Shown here: one piece after another, positions 15,558 to 25,525 of the stretch
Layout of the letters: each line of letters opens with the position of its first letter
Numbering within the stretch: the stretch's first letter is position 1
NCBI RefSeq assembly: GCF_000187935.1
Contig: NZ_AEUT02000001.1
Span: 1,240,001-1,304,000 of the forward strand
DNA: 64,000 nucleotides
Direction of reading: 5' to 3'
Source: Streptococcus parauberis NCFD 2020
GTDB taxonomy: Bacteria > Bacillota > Bacilli > Lactobacillales > Streptococcaceae
Translations under genes and position numbers: made by a program
Notes under the pieces: model-generated
Databases searched by the model: none
What the model saw: only the letters and a program-made list of their open reading frames with translations
Told to the model about the DNA's origin: nothing

Positions 15558-16697
15558 ATGTTAGAATTAAAAGATTACGGTGTAGAGATGTGGGATCCAG
15601 AAAAAATTCAATCCTTTCGACGCACCCTCCTCAATTGGCATGACCAAGAAAAACGCGACCTGCCTTGGCGTCGCACAAAAAATCCCTATTTCATATGGGT
15701 TTCCGAAATTATGCTGCAACAAACGCAAGTTCAAACCGTCATTCCTTATTATCACCGCTTCATCGAGTGGTTTCCGACTATTGAAGAATTGGCTAGCGCC
15801 CCTGAGCACAAACTTTTAAAGGCTTGGGAAGGACTTGGTTATTACTCTCGTGTAAGAAATATGCAGAAAGCTGCGCGACAAATAATGACCGAATTCGATG
15901 GGACTTTCCCATCACGGTTTGAAGATATATCAGAATTAAAGGGCATCGGCCCTTATACTGCTGGCGCAATTGCCAGTATTGCCTTTAATCAAGCACAACC
16001 AGCAGTTGATGGCAATATCATGCGGGTTATGGCCAGATTGTTTGAAGTAGAATACGATATTGGTAATCCTAAAAATCGAAAGATTTTCCAAGCCATCATG
16101 GAGGAGTTAATTGATTCAGAACGTCCTGGAGATTTCAATCAGGCACTAATGGATCTGGGCACTGATATCGAATCTGCAAAAAATCCCAGACCAGATGACT
16201 CTCCAATAAAGTTTTTCTGCGCAGCCTATTTACATGGAACCTACGACAAGTATCCAATTAAATTACCTAAGAAAAAGCCGCGTCCAATGGTAATTCAAGC
16301 TTTTGTCATTCGAAATGCTGAAGGCAAATACTTAATTGAGAAAAACAATGCTGGACCCTTGCTTGGCGGATTTTGGACATTCCCAATTATTGAAACAAGC
16401 TTTCAAGCTAAACAGATTGATCTATTTGGAGATGCTCAGGAAATTTTAGAGACGCTATCACAAAAGGACGCCTTTCAAGAGCAGTATCAGCTTTATCCAA
16501 TTTGGCAAGATACGGTTCATAAGAAAGTTACCCACACCTTTAGTCACCAGAAATGGACAATCGAACTTTTTGAAGGTCGAGTTAGTGATAATCAACTTCC
16601 TGAAGGGTTAGAACTGCAGTGGCTAAGTCTCGAAGATTTTGAAAACTTCCCAATGGCAACACCCCAGAAAAAAATGATTGCTCAATTGCTTAAATAA
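15558..16697 (+). CDS. mutY: A/G-specific adenine DNA glycosylase, lacking the FeS cysteines
   Basis: Removes adenine opposite 8-oxoguanine. The catalytic domain has SEIMLQQTQVQTV, the HhH motif LKGIGPYTAGAIAS and the aspartate in AVDGNIMRV. The C-terminal NUDIX-like domain (about 235-379) reads oxoG. Where most MutY proteins bind a 4Fe-4S cluster with four cysteines, this one has DIESAKNPRPDDSPIKFF without cysteines, as in described clusterless MutY proteins. I place the start at the ATG at 15558 (MLELKDYGVEMW), not 15552, by homology. TACAAT with TGC upstream (15543-15551) lies 6 bases before it, so the mRNA may be leaderless. Confidence 0.93.
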   Translation: MLELKDYGVEMWDPEKIQSFRRTLLNWHDQEKRDLPWRRTKNPYFIWVSEIMLQQTQVQTVIPYYHRFIEWFPTIEELASAPEHKLLKAWEGLGYYSRVRNMQKAARQIMTEFDGTFPSRFEDISELKGIGPYTAGAIASIAFNQAQPAVDGNIMRVMARLFEVEYDIGNPKNRKIFQAIMEELIDSERPGDFNQALMDLGTDIESAKNPRPDDSPIKFFCAAYLHGTYDKYPIKLPKKKPRPMVIQAFVIRNAEGKYLIEKNNAGPLLGGFWTFPIIETSFQAKQIDLFGDAQEILETLSQKDAFQEQYQLYPIWQDTVHKKVTHTFSHQKWTIELFEGRVSDNQLPEGLELQWLSLEDFENFPMATPQKKMIAQLLK

Positions 16698-16774
16698 CAA
16701 ATTTTAATAAGTCTGATTGGCTAACTATTATCTAGTCATATTTTTGATTCATTCCAAAGAAAGAAAGTGAAATT

Positions 16775-17137
16775 ATGTTACTCATCTTTTTCCAAACTAA
16801 TTTATATACTATTGTTGGTGAAATTACAGTCCTCTTGTTAGTAATTGGGTTTTTCTATCAAAGACATCTTTTGAAAAAAAGTAAGTCAGCAAATGATAAG
16901 CATAAATATAGTATTCTTATTGTTTTCAAGGACAAAGAAAGAAACATTGCTGACTATCCTGAGATAGCTCAATTAACAGATTGGCACTACAATGACAATC
17001 TTAAAGGTTATACTGGTCTTTGTCTAGAAAACCCTAAAGAGCTTACCTTACTTTTTAATAATAAATACAATATGAATAAGAAACAAGTGACCGTGGGACT
17101 CAACCGATACAGCCTTTTCGAACTAGCTTACAAGTAA
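16775..17137 (+). CDS. Small membrane-anchored protein of unknown function
   Basis: The 120 residues have one N-terminal transmembrane helix (about 4-27) followed by a basic stretch and a soluble domain of about 85 residues. The soluble part includes DYPEIAQLTDWHYNDNLKGY and ends NRYSLFELAYK. No family recognised. AAAGAAAGTG before the ATG is a weak ribosome binding site. It lies 77 bases after mutY in the same direction and ends at a bidirectional terminator shared with trxA. Confidence 0.7.
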   Translation: MLLIFFQTNLYTIVGEITVLLLVIGFFYQRHLLKKSKSANDKHKYSILIVFKDKERNIADYPEIAQLTDWHYNDNLKGYTGLCLENPKELTLLFNNKYNMNKKQVTVGLNRYSLFELAYK

Positions 17138-17148
17138 AAAAATCACAA

Positions 17149-17180
17149 AACAAAAAAGCCCTTCTCTGGGCTTTTTTGTT
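17149..17180. terminator. Bidirectional terminator between the small membrane gene and trxA
   Basis: AACAAAAAAGCCC and GGGCTTTTTTGTT are perfect arms around TTCTCT, so T runs are present in both directions. The right end overlaps the trxA stop codon. Confidence 0.85.
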
Positions 17181-17493
17181 AGCTTAATTCAGCAATGATT
17201 GCTTTGATTTGATCTTTTGTGTGAACACCGGCTACTTGTTTAACAACTTGGCCATCTTTTTTGAACATTAATGTTGGGATTGACATAATGCCAAAAGTTT
17301 GTGCTGTATTTGGATTTTCGTCAACGTCCATTTTAACGATTTTCAATTCATCTTCATCAAGTTCTTCAGATAATTGTTCAAGAATTGGAGCTTGCATCAA
17401 GCATGGACCACACCATGTTGCCCAAAAGTCAATTAAGACTAATCCTTCTTTAGTTTCTGTTTCAAATGTTGCATCTGTTACGATCTTTGTCAT
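17179..17493 (-). CDS. trxA: Thioredoxin
   Basis: Cytosolic disulfide reductase. The 104 residues form a single thioredoxin fold with the active site W27-C28-G29-P30-C31 in FWATWCGPC and the cis-proline in MSIPTLMFKKDG. AAAGTGAGA lies upstream of the ATG. It follows mutS2 after a 107-base gap on the same strand and could be read from the mutS2 promoter or its own. Confidence 0.96.
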   Translation of the reverse strand: MTKIVTDATFETETKEGLVLIDFWATWCGPCLMQAPILEQLSEELDEDELKIVKMDVDENPNTAQTFGIMSIPTLMFKKDGQVVKQVAGVHTKDQIKAIIAELS

Positions 17494-17600
17494 CTGATTA
17501 TCTCACTTTCTTTTGTTTTATAACCCTATTTTAGGGCAATTAAGTTAAGAATGCAAAAATCTGCTACGGAGATTGATATACCTGCCCAGGTAACAACAGT

Positions 17601-19937
17601 CTAACCCAAGGTCACAATTGTACAACCTGACCCTCCCGCATTTTGCGGAGCGTAAGCAAAACTCTTAACATGTTTGTTGCGTCTCAAATATTTAGTAACT
17701 GCTTCACGAATAACCCCAGTACCAATCCCATGAATGATATCAACTTGACTCATGTTATTAACTAAAGCTTGGTCAATAAAGGTATCCAGCTCTTGCATGG
17801 CTTCTTCATAACGTTTGCCACGTAAGTCAAGACGGGCTCTAGGTCCAGAACCTGTTGCTGCTTTCTTAATGACATTAACCATTTGTTTTTTAGGTTTCTG
17901 GCTTTCTTCAACAGCCTTAACCAAGGTAAATTCATCCTCTTTGAGGGTCATTTTAATTAACCCCACTTGTGCTTCCCATTTTTGATCTTTTAATTGATTA
18001 ATTAAAGTACCACGTTGACCATATGCAGAAACAATGATATCATCACCAACACGCGCAGCTCTTAACTTCTTAGCCTGTTTCAAAACTTTATTTTTGGATA
18101 AATCAGTTTGAGGTACTAACTTTTTCAATTGTGTCTTAGCTTCAATGACTTCATGTGGTTTCAATTGCGATTTGTCATGTAACTTAGCTAAGATAGACTC
18201 ACTTTCCGCCAAGGCCAAATCAACAATCTCTTGCGCCTCTTTAGTAACCTTTTCCATTTCCTTATCACGCTCATGAGAAAACTCATTATACAGCTTTTTA
18301 ACAGCACGATTGAACTTAAGGTTATCCTGCTCGACCTCTTTAATATGTTCAAGACGTTTCCGACTCTCCAAAGTCTGACTTTCTAACTTTTCAATAATCC
18401 GATTGACGTCACTATCCGTATCAGTAAAATTCTGAGCGTCCGTCACAATATGACTGGCTAGGCCCAACCGTCTTGCAATTTCAAAAGCATTAGAACGACC
18501 AGGCACGCCTTGCATAAAACGATAGGTTGGCTGAAGACTATTACTATCAAACTCCATACTAGCATTTTCAACAAACTCCGACTCAATCCCGTAAGCTTTC
18601 AACTCAGGATAATGGGTCGTCGCCATGGTCTTGATTTCTTTCAAGCGAAGTTCTTCTAGAATGGCCATCGCTAAGCTAGCACCTTCTTGCGGATCGGTAC
18701 CAGCACCTAGTTCATCAAAGAGAACTAGACTATCTGCTGTCGCTTGGTCAAGAATTGACACAATGTGGGTCATATGACTAGAGAAGGTCGACAAGCTTTG
18801 TTCAATCGATTGCTCATCGCCAATATCGGCAAAAATTCCATTGAAAACAGCAATCTTCGAACCGTAGTCAGCTAGAATTGGCAAACCAGACTGTCCCATT
18901 AACTGAGCCAAACCAAGGGTTTTTAACATGATTGTCTTACCACCCGTATTAGGACCCGTAATAACAATAACTGTTAAGTCTTTAGAAAAGTGTAGGTCAT
19001 TAGGAACTGGCTTTTGCAAGAGAGGATGACGAACATTCAACAATTGCACTGATTTATCAGCAGTGACAGTTGGAATAGTCGCCTTCTTCTCCTTCAGATA
19101 AAGATATTTTGCTCGAACAAAATCTAAATGTCCTAGTAACCAAGCATTATTGGCAAGAGCACGACTATGTGGACGAACCATGGCTGAGAGTTCTTTAAGA
19201 ATCCGTGCCATTTCATGACGTTCATCAGCATGCAACTGGGTTATTTCTTCATTTAATTGGACCAAAGCTCGTGGTTCAATATAGACTGTATTCCCAGATG
19301 CTGAGATATCGTGGACAACCCCTGCGATTTTGTTTCTAAAGGTGTTTTTAACCGGAAGCACGCTACGGCCGTTCCGACTGGCAATCAATGATTCTGACAG
19401 ATAGTCAGCATGTTTCTTGAGCACATCCTGAAGCGATTGACGAATTTGGTGTTCACTATTAAAAATCTTGCGACGGATGGCTTCCAATTCTGGACTGGCA
19501 AAGTTTTCTATGAAGGCCCCATCGTTGATGGCTTGCAGGCTTCCCTGCAACTGAGGAAAAATTTCTAATTTCTCAAATAATTTTTTTAGGGCAACCAATT
19601 CAACATTTTCTAAATTCATAAAAAAACGACTGGCTTCGGCAGAGACAAGCAAGAGTTTTTTGATATCTAAGAGTTCCGAAATATTCAAATCAGCATCCAA
19701 CTCAAGGCGGTGGAGGCTGTCATTAACATCCCGTAAGCTTCCCATGGCAAAATGATGATTCTCAATGAAAATCATCTCCATTTCTGAAATTTCCGTAAAA
19801 TAATCTTTAATCTTTTCGGGATTGTCTGTTGGAACTAGCTGTTGGAGTTCCACTTTCCCTTGTTCAGTTTGAAGGTAGGTTTGAAATTGTTCTTTAACCT
19901 TTTGAAATTCTAACTGTTCTAAAATTTTTATATCCAT
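17601..19937 (-). CDS. mutS2: Endonuclease MutS2 / ribosome-collision factor
   Basis: MutS-like ATPase lacking the mismatch-reading domain. Family members suppress recombination and, in B. subtilis, split collided ribosomes. Walker A GPNTGGKT is near residue 330, followed by DELGAGTDP (Walker B region) and STFSSHM. A long charged coiled coil precedes the C-terminal Smr nuclease domain ([24 protein letters not shown]). I use the ATG at 19937 ([11 protein letters not shown], 778 residues), which matches homologues. The TATAAT at 19945-19950 ends 7 bases before it and there is no clear ribosome binding site, so the transcript looks leaderless. Confidence 0.95.
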   Translation of the reverse strand: MDIKILEQLEFQKVKEQFQTYLQTEQGKVELQQLVPTDNPEKIKDYFTEISEMEMIFIENHHFAMGSLRDVNDSLHRLELDADLNISELLDIKKLLLVSAEASRFFMNLENVELVALKKLFEKLEIFPQLQGSLQAINDGAFIENFASPELEAIRRKIFNSEHQIRQSLQDVLKKHADYLSESLIASRNGRSVLPVKNTFRNKIAGVVHDISASGNTVYIEPRALVQLNEEITQLHADERHEMARILKELSAMVRPHSRALANNAWLLGHLDFVRAKYLYLKEKKATIPTVTADKSVQLLNVRHPLLQKPVPNDLHFSKDLTVIVITGPNTGGKTIMLKTLGLAQLMGQSGLPILADYGSKIAVFNGIFADIGDEQSIEQSLSTFSSHMTHIVSILDQATADSLVLFDELGAGTDPQEGASLAMAILEELRLKEIKTMATTHYPELKAYGIESEFVENASMEFDSNSLQPTYRFMQGVPGRSNAFEIARRLGLASHIVTDAQNFTDTDSDVNRIIEKLESQTLESRKRLEHIKEVEQDNLKFNRAVKKLYNEFSHERDKEMEKVTKEAQEIVDLALAESESILAKLHDKSQLKPHEVIEAKTQLKKLVPQTDLSKNKVLKQAKKLRAARVGDDIIVSAYGQRGTLINQLKDQKWEAQVGLIKMTLKEDEFTLVKAVEESQKPKKQMVNVIKKAATGSGPRARLDLRGKRYEEAMQELDTFIDQALVNNMSQVDIIHGIGTGVIREAVTKYLRRNKHVKSFAYAPQNAGGSGCTIVTLG

Positions 19938-20003
19938 AAGCTTCATTATACCCTAAATTCCCTATAAAATGAATGAATAAAAGACCAGATGATTTATCTG
20001 ATC

Positions 20004-20549
20004 TTATAAGACTTTTGTAATCCATAAATTGCGAATCATTGTTGTCACTGGTGGACAATGCTCAATTAATAAGCGTGTTAAGAAATGATTATGTAGTTGC
20101 GTTTGAATACTTTCCATTGGTACAGTTGCTAAAATGCTTAACCCTATGGAAAAAACTAAGACAATAACCAGACTGGCAATGATTCCACTGGCAATATTTG
20201 CCTTTTGATTATCATAGTAATCAATTGGGAAAAAATGGGTTAAGATACCAATTAAACGGACGGCGGCATAGGTTGCTAGAAAAATTACAAAGAAAGCAAT
20301 CCCTGCATAATAGACTTTGCTTAGTTCAAAGATATTGATATCCTTGAAAAAAAGCATCTTTGCACCTTCAGTCGGACTTGAATAAGGCACCCAGAGTGCA
20401 ATTTTTTTGGCTAAATCAAGATAATGCTGACTTGCCACAAATAATGAAGTTAAGATGCCAACAAAATAAAAGGCTTGTAAGATGATACCACGATTATAAC
20501 CAATATAAAAATTCCAGAGCATGATAAAAATGATGAGAAGTGATAACAT
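20004..20549 (-). CDS. cvpA: CvpA family membrane protein
   Basis: The 181 residues have four hydrophobic segments (about 2-22, 24-40, 72-96 and 117-142), and IGYNRGIILQAFYFVG is typical of the CvpA/colicin V production family. The precise role is unclear; homologues affect envelope homeostasis. It begins 2 bases from the end of zapA, so the two are co-transcribed. The weak hairpin GACCAGAT/ATCTGATC overlaps its end. Confidence 0.85.
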   Translation of the reverse strand: MLSLLIIFIMLWNFYIGYNRGIILQAFYFVGILTSLFVASQHYLDLAKKIALWVPYSSPTEGAKMLFFKDINIFELSKVYYAGIAFFVIFLATYAAVRLIGILTHFFPIDYYDNQKANIASGIIASLVIVLVFSIGLSILATVPMESIQTQLHNHFLTRLLIEHCPPVTTMIRNLWITKVL

Positions 20550-20551
20550 AA

Positions 20552-20860
20552 CTACTCCTCATCCATATCTGCTTGATAAGCTTTTTCTTGTAGACCTTCT
20601 AAAGCTCTTTGACGCAATTGATTAATTTCTTGTTCAATTTTTTCGACTTCAATCTCACGTTTTAATTGTGTTGATAATGAATTAATGGCCATTAAAATTG
20701 CAACCGTTTCAGGGTCTGCTTCTGGAAGTTTCTCTTTAATGGCATTATACTTTTCAGTAGCAACGCGTTCGACTTCTTCCATGAAGAGATTGTCTTTATC
20801 AGTCGTTAATGTTAATGTCTTTTCACCAAAGGTGAACTTGTAACGATTCTTACTATTCAT
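20552..20860 (-). CDS. zapA: Cell division protein ZapA-like
   Basis: Small FtsZ-associated protein that bundles FtsZ filaments. The 102 residues start with a beta-rich segment (YKFTFGEKTLTLTTDKDNLF) and continue as a long coiled coil of E/K/Q-rich helices ending QADMDEE. The start at 20860 (MNSKNRYKFTF) has AGAGGT 6 bases upstream. Earlier in-frame starts are not supported. A TATAAT box at 20879-20884 lies 18 bases upstream. It diverges from rnhC and is followed by cvpA and mutS2, a conserved order in streptococci. Confidence 0.85.
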   Translation of the reverse strand: MNSKNRYKFTFGEKTLTLTTDKDNLFMEEVERVATEKYNAIKEKLPEADPETVAILMAINSLSTQLKREIEVEKIEQEINQLRQRALEGLQEKAYQADMDEE

Positions 20861-20878
20861 AGGATACCTCTTTATAGC

Positions 20879-20971
20879 ATTATACCCTAATTTCAGCCTT
20901 TCGTAAAATAACAAATTTAATCAAATTGTAAGAAGATTGATTACCCTGGACAGCCAAAATTATGTTAAAAT
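20879..20971. promoter_or_regulatory. Divergent zapA and rnhC promoters
   Basis: Leftward, TATAAT at 20879-20884 sits in the string TTAGGGTATAATG, which also occurs at the mutS2 start. Rightward, TGT-TAAAAT (20963-20971) is an extended -10 box that ends 7 bases before the rnhC ATG. No good -35 box was seen for the rightward promoter. Confidence 0.6.
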
Positions 20972-20978
20972 ATTTCCT

Positions 20979-21893
20979 ATGGAAACCATTGTGATGAAAA
21001 TGGACGGTTTTCAAAAAGCCAAGCTTTTAAACCGTCTTAATGCCTATCAAACTAGTAATAACAACCCCTATGTTGCCTTTTCAGCAAAGTATAAAGGGGT
21101 AACCATTTTATTATACACATCAGGCAAACTGGTTTTCCAGGGATCTGCGACACTAGAGGTTGCTTCGGAGTTTGGTTATCAAGCTCCTGATTCTTCATCT
21201 AGTAGAATAGATAGCTCTAAAAATCAAAACCTTGCCCTCATAGGCAGCGACGAAGTTGGCAACGGCTCTTATTTTGGGGGCATCGCCGTAGTAGCAAGTC
21301 TTGTGACCCCAGAAGATCATACCTATCTGAAAGAATTAGGGGTTGATGACTCAAAAAACTTAACTGATCCCAAAATTCGTCACATTGCACCATTGTTGGA
21401 GGCTAGAATTCCTCATAAAGCTCTGCTATTGTCACCCAAAAAATATAACCAAATGGTCGGACCAGATAAGCCTTATAACGCTGTCTCTGTTAAAGTCGCG
21501 CTCCATAATCAAGCCATTTTCTTATTGCTTCAAGAGGGAGTCAAAGCTGACAAAATTGTGATTGACGCCTTTACCAGTCAAGCCAATTATCAAAAGCACT
21601 TAAAAAGGGAAAAGAACCAATTTACGAATGTACTGACCTTTCAAGAGAAAGCTGAGAGTGACTTCCTAGCTGTGGCTGTCAGTTCAATTATTGCCCGTAA
21701 TCTTTTTTTAGAAAATTTAAAGGAGTTAGGGGCAGAATTAGGCTATCAGTTGCCAAGTGGTGCTGGGAAACAATCAGACCAAGTTGCTGCTAAGCTACTT
21801 GAAGCTTACGGCATGCCTGCACTAGAATTTAGTGCCAAATTGCATTTTGCAAATACCAAGAAAGCTCTTAGTTTAGCTAAGAAATTACCATAA
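20979..21893 (+). CDS. rnhC: Ribonuclease HIII
   Basis: Cleaves the RNA strand of RNA-DNA hybrids and removes primers and R-loops. An N-terminal TBP-like substrate-binding domain (about 1-85) precedes the type 2 RNase H domain. Acidic active-site motifs are [19 protein letters not shown] and VIDAFTSQ. The start is the ATG at 20979 ([11 protein letters not shown], 304 residues) by homology. A TTG 42 bases upstream was rejected. There is no ribosome binding site, and a TAAAAT box ends 7 bases before the ATG, suggesting a leaderless mRNA. lepB follows after 8 bases. Confidence 0.95.
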   Translation: METIVMKMDGFQKAKLLNRLNAYQTSNNNPYVAFSAKYKGVTILLYTSGKLVFQGSATLEVASEFGYQAPDSSSSRIDSSKNQNLALIGSDEVGNGSYFGGIAVVASLVTPEDHTYLKELGVDDSKNLTDPKIRHIAPLLEARIPHKALLLSPKKYNQMVGPDKPYNAVSVKVALHNQAIFLLLQEGVKADKIVIDAFTSQANYQKHLKREKNQFTNVLTFQEKAESDFLAVAVSSIIARNLFLENLKELGAELGYQLPSGAGKQSDQVAAKLLEAYGMPALEFSAKLHFANTKKALSLAKKLP

Positions 21894-21901
21894 GGAGTAT
21901 C

Positions 21902-22495
21902 ATGAAAAATTTTATTAAAGAATGGGGTCTCTTCACATTATTTATGTTAGTATTTGGCTTCAGTCGTATTTTTATCTGGCAACCAGTGAAGGTCGACGGA
22001 CACTCAATGGACCCTACCTTATCTCACGGCGAACGCTTAATTGTGTTTAACCAAGCAAAAATTGATCGCTTTGATATTGTCGTTGCTCAAGAAACTGAAG
22101 ATGGTGTTCAAAAAGAAATCGTTAAACGGGTCATCGGAATGCCTGGAGATAAAATCGAATATAAAAATGATACACTTTATGTCAATGGCAAAAAAACTAA
22201 AGAATCTTATTTGAAGAAGTTTATTGCCCTCTTTAAAAAAGATCGTCTTCAAAAAACCTATTCATATAGTAGCCTCTTCCAAGAGTTAGCCCGTAACTCA
22301 AGTGCCTTTACAGCTGATAGTGAAAACCGAGCTACCTTTAGCATTGACGTGCCTAAAGGTCAGTATTTATTACTCGGGGATGACCGAATTGTTTCTAAAG
22401 ATAGCCGTGAAGTCGGAACCTTCAAAGCCAAAAATCTGATTGGTGAAGTAAAATTCCGTTTCTGGCCATTTAATCGCATTGATCTTTTAAAATAA
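21902..22495 (+). CDS. lepB: Signal peptidase I
   Basis: Membrane-bound serine-lysine protease that removes signal peptides from secreted proteins such as the amylase and CHAP protein in this window. One N-terminal transmembrane helix (about 10-28) precedes the catalytic serine S35 in GHSMDPTL and the catalytic lysine K75 in VKRVIGMPGD. The later boxes LLGDDR and SRxVG (SREVGTF) are present. At 197 residues the length is normal. AAGGAGT precedes the start. It forms a unit with rnhC. Confidence 0.95.
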   Translation: MKNFIKEWGLFTLFMLVFGFSRIFIWQPVKVDGHSMDPTLSHGERLIVFNQAKIDRFDIVVAQETEDGVQKEIVKRVIGMPGDKIEYKNDTLYVNGKKTKESYLKKFIALFKKDRLQKTYSYSSLFQELARNSSAFTADSENRATFSIDVPKGQYLLLGDDRIVSKDSREVGTFKAKNLIGEVKFRFWPFNRIDLLK

Positions 22496-22499
22496 AATG

Positions 22500-22521
22500 A
22501 AACCTGCCTGAGGCAGGTTTT
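22500..22521 (+). terminator. Terminator-like hairpin after lepB
   Basis: AAACCTGCC and GGCAGGTTT pair around TGA and are followed by TAAATT. The T tract is short, so read-through into recD2 is likely. Confidence 0.55.
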
Positions 22522-22552
22522 AAATTAGACAATTCCTTAGAAAGGATTTGAC

Positions 22553-24955
22553 ATGGAATACTTTTTTTCCGGGACTGTTGATCGCATCATTTTCGAAAAT
22601 AGCAGTAACTTTTTTAAAATCTTAAACCTAATGATTGAAGATACCGACAGTGACTTTGATGACTTTGAAATCATCATTACTGGAACCATGGCTGACATCA
22701 TGGAGGGAGAAGATTATACCTTCTGGGGGCAATTAAGCCAACATCCCAAATATGGCCAGCAACTGCAACTCAGCCGTTACCAGCGAGCTAAACCAAGTTC
22801 ATCTGGTCTAATCAAGTACTTTTCCAGTGAGCATTTTAAAGGAATTGGGAAAAAGACCGCCGAGAGAATTGTCTCTTTATACGGTGACAATACGATTGAT
22901 AAAATTCTTGACGACCCTAGCAAGTTAGAGGATATCAACGGCTTTTCAAAAGCTAACCGAGAAGCCTTTGTAGCTAAGCTAAGAATCAATTACGGAACAG
23001 AACAAATCATCGCTGCACTGGTAGAATTAGGATTGTCTAATCGGATGGCCTTCCAAATATACGATCAATATAAAGAAGAAGCTGTCGAACGGGTTAGGAC
23101 TAATCCCTATCAACTCGTAGAAGACATCCAAGGCATCGGCTTTAAAATGTCTGATAAATTAGCTCAGGAAATCGGTATAGCTGATTCTGCACCTGAACGG
23201 TTTCGGGCTGCTCTATTACATAGTTTATTGGAACAATCAATTAGCCAAGGTGATACCTACATCGAGGCGCGTGATTTATTAGCCTATGCTATTGATTTGT
23301 TAGAAGACTCTCGACAAATTGAATGTGATCCTGCGCAAGTTGCCCAAGAATTAAGTCATTTAATTTCTGATGAAAAAGTTTATAATGCAGGTACTAAAAT
23401 ATTTGATGCCTCTCTATTTACAGCTGAAGAGGGAATTAAAAATCAACTTCAACGTTTACTAGATACCCCATTTGAGAAACAAATCAGTCAAGATAAGATT
23501 GAAAAAGAAGTACAAGCAATTGAGAAGGAATTTGCCATTAGCTATGATCAGGTCCAAAAGGACGCAATTTATCAAGCATTGACCAGCAAGGTCTTTATCT
23601 TAACTGGTGGTCCAGGTACTGGTAAAACAACCGTTATCAGAGGAATTCTAGAAGCTTATGCTCGGATTAATGACATTGATTTAAATAAAAAAGATTTACC
23701 GATTGTTCTAGCAGCGCCTACTGGTCGAGCTGCTCGTCGGATGAATGAATTAACTGGCCTACCAAGTGCCACTATTCATCGTCATTTAGGCTTAAATGGT
23801 GACAATGATTACCAAGCCATGGAAGACTACTTAGACTGTGATTTATTAGTTGTTGATGAATTTTCTATGGTTGATACTTGGTTAGCCAATCAATTATTAG
23901 GTGCCATATCATCGAATACCCAAATAATCATTGTTGGTGACAGTGACCAGTTACCGTCTGTAGGACCAGGTCAGGTTCTAGCAGATCTTTTGAAAATTAC
24001 CAGTCTACCACAAATCGCCCTTCGTAAAATTTTCCGTCAATCAGCTGATTCAACCATCGTTGATTTGGCAAATCAAATGCGTCAAGGCATATTGCCAGTA
24101 GATTTTCGAGATAAAAAAGCAGACCGTTCTTACTTTGATGCCATGCCTCAACATGTTCCAACCATGGTCACAAAAATTGTCGCTTCTGCTGTTAAAAGTG
24201 GTATCCCAGCTGATGAAATTCAGATTCTTGCTCCCATGTATAAAGGACAAGCAGGCATCAACAATCTCAATCAGCTTATGCAAGAGCTTCTCAATCCATT
24301 AGATAATGGTACAGAATTTGTCTTTAATGAGATACATTTTCGAAAGGGAGATAAAGTCTTACACTTAGTTAATGATGCCCAATTGAATGTCTTTAATGGT
24401 GATATTGGTTACATTACAGATTTAATTCCAGCCAAGTACACCGAGTCCAAACAAGATGAAATTATGATGGATTTTGATGGGTCAGAAGTAACTTATCCTC
24501 GCAATGAATGGTTAAAAATCACCTTGGCCTATGCCATGAGTATTCATAAGTCGCAGGGGAGTGAGTTCCAAGTGGTTATTCTTCCAATCACCCGCCAGAG
24601 TGGGCGCATGCTTCAACGGAATCTGATTTATACAGCTGTCACAAGGTCAAAGAGTAAATTAATTTTACTGGGTGAGCACTCAGCTTTTGATTATGCAATC
24701 AAAAATGAGGGTGATAAACGAAAAACTTTCCTAGTGCAACGATTTGACCAAGACCTGACAACAGAATCAAGCGACCAATTAGCAAAAATTGATACAGTTG
24801 AAAACAGTTCGGACAGTCTAGGACAAGCCCAAAATACTATTGCAAAGCCCTTAGAATCTGAAGAACCAACGATTTTAACGACAGCAAATATGTTATCTAT
24901 TGATCCACTGATTGGCTTGACTGATGCTGATTTTAAAAATTTTTTTAAAAAATAG
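22553..24955 (+). CDS. recD2: RecD-like ATP-dependent DNA helicase RecD2
   Basis: 5'-3' SF1 helicase of bacteria that lack RecBC. The 800 residues have an N-terminal OB-like and helix-hairpin-helix region (FKGIGKKTAERIV, LEDINGFSK, VEDIQGIGFK). The motor follows, with Walker A TGGPGTGKTTV (about 351-361), DEFSMVD, GDSDQLPSVGPG, and the C-terminal SH3 region and motif (AMSIHKSQGSEF, YTAVTRSK). A low-complexity tail of about 60 residues ends it. AAGGATTTGAC precedes the ATG. It is the third gene in the rnhC-lepB direction. Confidence 0.95.
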   Translation: MEYFFSGTVDRIIFENSSNFFKILNLMIEDTDSDFDDFEIIITGTMADIMEGEDYTFWGQLSQHPKYGQQLQLSRYQRAKPSSSGLIKYFSSEHFKGIGKKTAERIVSLYGDNTIDKILDDPSKLEDINGFSKANREAFVAKLRINYGTEQIIAALVELGLSNRMAFQIYDQYKEEAVERVRTNPYQLVEDIQGIGFKMSDKLAQEIGIADSAPERFRAALLHSLLEQSISQGDTYIEARDLLAYAIDLLEDSRQIECDPAQVAQELSHLISDEKVYNAGTKIFDASLFTAEEGIKNQLQRLLDTPFEKQISQDKIEKEVQAIEKEFAISYDQVQKDAIYQALTSKVFILTGGPGTGKTTVIRGILEAYARINDIDLNKKDLPIVLAAPTGRAARRMNELTGLPSATIHRHLGLNGDNDYQAMEDYLDCDLLVVDEFSMVDTWLANQLLGAISSNTQIIIVGDSDQLPSVGPGQVLADLLKITSLPQIALRKIFRQSADSTIVDLANQMRQGILPVDFRDKKADRSYFDAMPQHVPTMVTKIVASAVKSGIPADEIQILAPMYKGQAGINNLNQLMQELLNPLDNGTEFVFNEIHFRKGDKVLHLVNDAQLNVFNGDIGYITDLIPAKYTESKQDEIMMDFDGSEVTYPRNEWLKITLAYAMSIHKSQGSEFQVVILPITRQSGRMLQRNLIYTAVTRSKSKLILLGEHSAFDYAIKNEGDKRKTFLVQRFDQDLTTESSDQLAKIDTVENSSDSLGQAQNTIAKPLESEEPTILTTANMLSIDPLIGLTDADFKNFFKK

Positions 24956-25032
24956 GCAATTTATAGTGGACAAGTAGAGTATCTGTGCTATACTTGTCTT
25001 GTATTATCAAATGCATACAAATTGGAGGTTTT

Positions 25033-25488
25033 ATGATTTCATATGAAAAGGTGCGTCAGTCACTTAAAACACTAAATATATTTATCATTGTCCTTAACAC
25101 GATTATTACAATCTTTTCAGTCATTGGTTTGGTCTCAATTATCCTATTTTTAGGTAATGATGAATTCAAAGCAGCCATGCCTGCTGATAAATTAGCTATT
25201 ATGGAACAAGCAATGACACCATTTGCCATTTTCATTTCAGCATTAGCAATTCTACTAACAATCGCAATTATCGTTCTAACTTTTATAAACCAAAAGAAAA
25301 TCAAATCTAACCAAGAAATTTCGATTTTACCTTATCTATTAGGTTTTGGATTAGTTGTCGTCAACTTGATTTCAATTCTCTTGTCACAACCAACTATCCT
25401 CTCAATCGTCATCCAACTTGTCTTCCTAGCCCTTTATTACTTTGCCTTTTCAAAAGCTAAAACACTGAATGATAAAGAAAATGAATAA
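25033..25488 (+). CDS. Four-helix integral membrane protein of unknown function
   Basis: The 151 residues have a short basic N terminus (MISYEKVRQSLKTL) and four hydrophobic segments near 15-42, 70-92, 105-120 and 125-143. They end in a charged tail (KTLNDKENE). TTGGAGG lies 6 bases before the ATG at 25033. An upstream in-frame start at 24985 has no such site. No family identified. It shares a bidirectional terminator with dinB. Confidence 0.7.
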   Translation: MISYEKVRQSLKTLNIFIIVLNTIITIFSVIGLVSIILFLGNDEFKAAMPADKLAIMEQAMTPFAIFISALAILLTIAIIVLTFINQKKIKSNQEISILPYLLGFGLVVVNLISILLSQPTILSIVIQLVFLALYYFAFSKAKTLNDKENE

Positions 25489-25489
25489 A

Positions 25490-25525
25490 TTATAAAAAAA
25501 ACGCCTATTGGCGTTTTTTTTATAA
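25490..25525. terminator. Bidirectional terminator between the membrane gene and dinB
   Basis: Perfect 16-base arms around TATT have a GCC/GGC core and long A and T runs. The dinB stop codon lies inside the right arm. Confidence 0.9.

Noticed and set aside
15401..15643. 80-residue rightward ORF overlapping the mutY start
   Set aside because: Out of frame with mutY, no ribosome binding site, and it covers the two divergent promoters.
20937..20978. N-terminal extension of RnhC from a TTG
   Set aside because: It overlaps the promoter, lacks a ribosome binding site and is not in remembered homologues, which begin at the METIVMK position.
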